The notes beneath the pieces are model-generated. The model did not search any database and had not been told where the DNA came from. It saw only the letters and a list, made by a program, of their open reading frames with translations. A stretch of DNA of 6,881 nt from Actinomycetes bacterium (lineage in GTDB: Bacteria > Actinomycetota > Acidimicrobiia > Acidimicrobiales > RAAP-2): assembly GCA_021781315.1 (NCBI GenBank), contig JAJXXB010000008.1, forward strand, positions 1 through 6,881, in the 5' to 3' direction. Made by a program: the position numbers and the translations under genes. Numbering within the stretch: position 1 is the first letter of the stretch; each line of letters starts with the position of its first letter. Positions 6,509 through 6,881 of this stretch are shown here, in pieces.

Positions 6509-6881
6509 TGACAACTACGCCCACGCCCGTTTCTCTGCGCATGCGTCCCGGCCCCAATCGGCTCGCGGTGACGGGCATTGGCAACGCGATGCTCGACGTG
6601 ATCGCCCGCGACTCGAGCGGCGCGTACGAGACCCTCGGACTGGTGAAGGCGTCGATGACCCTGATCGAGGAGCACCAGCTCGACACCTTCTACAACGCGA
6701 TGGGCCCCACGATTCAGATGTCGGGCGGCTCGGTCGCCAACTCCATCGCGGGCGTCGCCAACCTCGGCGGCACGTGTGGCTACATCGGCAAGGTCGCCGA
6801 CGACGAGTTCGGCGAGCGCTTCACCCACGACCTGCGCAGCCTCGGCGTGGAGCTCGACCTTGCGGTGGCAGCGGCCCACGA
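6508..6881 (+). CDS. PfkB-family carbohydrate/adenosine kinase, 3' truncated by window edge
   Basis: An ATP-dependent kinase of the ribokinase/PfkB superfamily. It most resembles the adenosine kinase-like branch that phosphorylates nucleosides or sugars. The frame is open from the GTG at 6508 to the end of the window, giving 124 whole codons of a protein usually about 330 long. Visible are the first beta strand LAVTGIGNAMLDVIA, the lid-region residues LVKASMTLIEE, and the PfkB signature 1 region SGGSVANSIAGVANLGG followed by YIGKVADDEFGERF. The ATP-binding and catalytic GAGD region lies beyond the edge. Start choice: GTG 6508 gives VTTTPTPVSLRM before the fold, while the in-frame ATG at 6541 would still leave the fold intact. 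The 6508 start is favoured by the -10 element placed for leaderless transcription, but neither start has a good ribosome binding site. It is divergent from pepN. The substrate cannot be decided from this half. Confidence 0.88.
   Translation, partial: MTTTPTPVSLRMRPGPNRLAVTGIGNAMLDVIARDSSGAYETLGLVKASMTLIEEHQLDTFYNAMGPTIQMSGGSVANSIAGVANLGGTCGYIGKVADDEFGERFTHDLRSLGVELDLAVAAAH

Noticed and set aside
6469..6879. The pepN reading frame stays open 137 codons upstream of the chosen ATG, suggesting an N-terminal extension.
   Set aside because: It lies antisense to the PfkB kinase, whose protein motifs are unmistakable, and the extension resembles no domain. A strong ribosome binding site sits at the internal ATG. 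It is a GC-rich shadow frame.
1..6881. Searched by eye for tRNA or rRNA genes, CRISPR repeats, inverted-repeat ends of insertion sequences, riboswitches and rho-independent terminators.
   Set aside because: Nothing convincing was seen. Coding sequence fills almost everything, and no hairpin followed by a T-run lies at a gene end.

Overview
This is a GC-rich stretch of bacterial chromosome with densely packed genes. Stops overlap starts, GTG starts are common, and third codon positions are almost always G or C. Protein signatures suggest a high-GC actinomycetote (Actinomycetota), perhaps Acidimicrobiia, but this is inferred from protein style and gene content. No rRNA or other phylogenetic marker is present. 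I see no tRNA, rRNA, CRISPR array, insertion sequence, attachment site or phage gene. The window looks like ordinary chromosome, not an accessory island.

Left block, plus strand (2-2783): three translationally linked genes. They are a GT-B (GT4-type) glycosyltransferase cut by the left edge, a class I SAM methyltransferase whose ATG shares a base with the preceding stop (TGATG), and an alpha/alpha-toroid protein of the kind annotated as 'prenyltransferase', which starts in an ATGA overlap. Together they suggest building and methylating a glycan or glycolipid. The product is unknown to me.

Middle block, minus strand (6468 down to 2743): an M1 zinc aminopeptidase (PepN-like) with complete active-site motifs. 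One base after its stop comes a GDT1/TMEM165 (UPF0016) cation transporter, and then, through a GTGA overlap, a second class I methyltransferase (Methyltransf_24-like). The last gene runs tail to tail into the toroid gene with a 41-bp overlap of coding sequence. As I remember related actinobacterial genomes, this methyltransferase belongs with the glycosyltransferase/methyltransferase/toroid set. If so, one four-gene functional group is split here between two convergent operons.

Right edge, plus strand (6508-6881, cut): the N-terminal part of a PfkB-family (adenosine kinase-like) sugar/nucleoside kinase, divergent from pepN. The 39-bp gap between them holds a good ribosome binding site for pepN. 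It also holds a TAnnnT element placed so that the kinase mRNA could be leaderless and begin at its GTG start codon.

There is no gene-free stretch longer than 39 bp. The most notable items are the unassigned glycosyltransferase/methyltransferase/toroid/methyltransferase set, the convergent coding overlap, the candidate leaderless promoter, and altered signature motifs in the GDT1 transporter.
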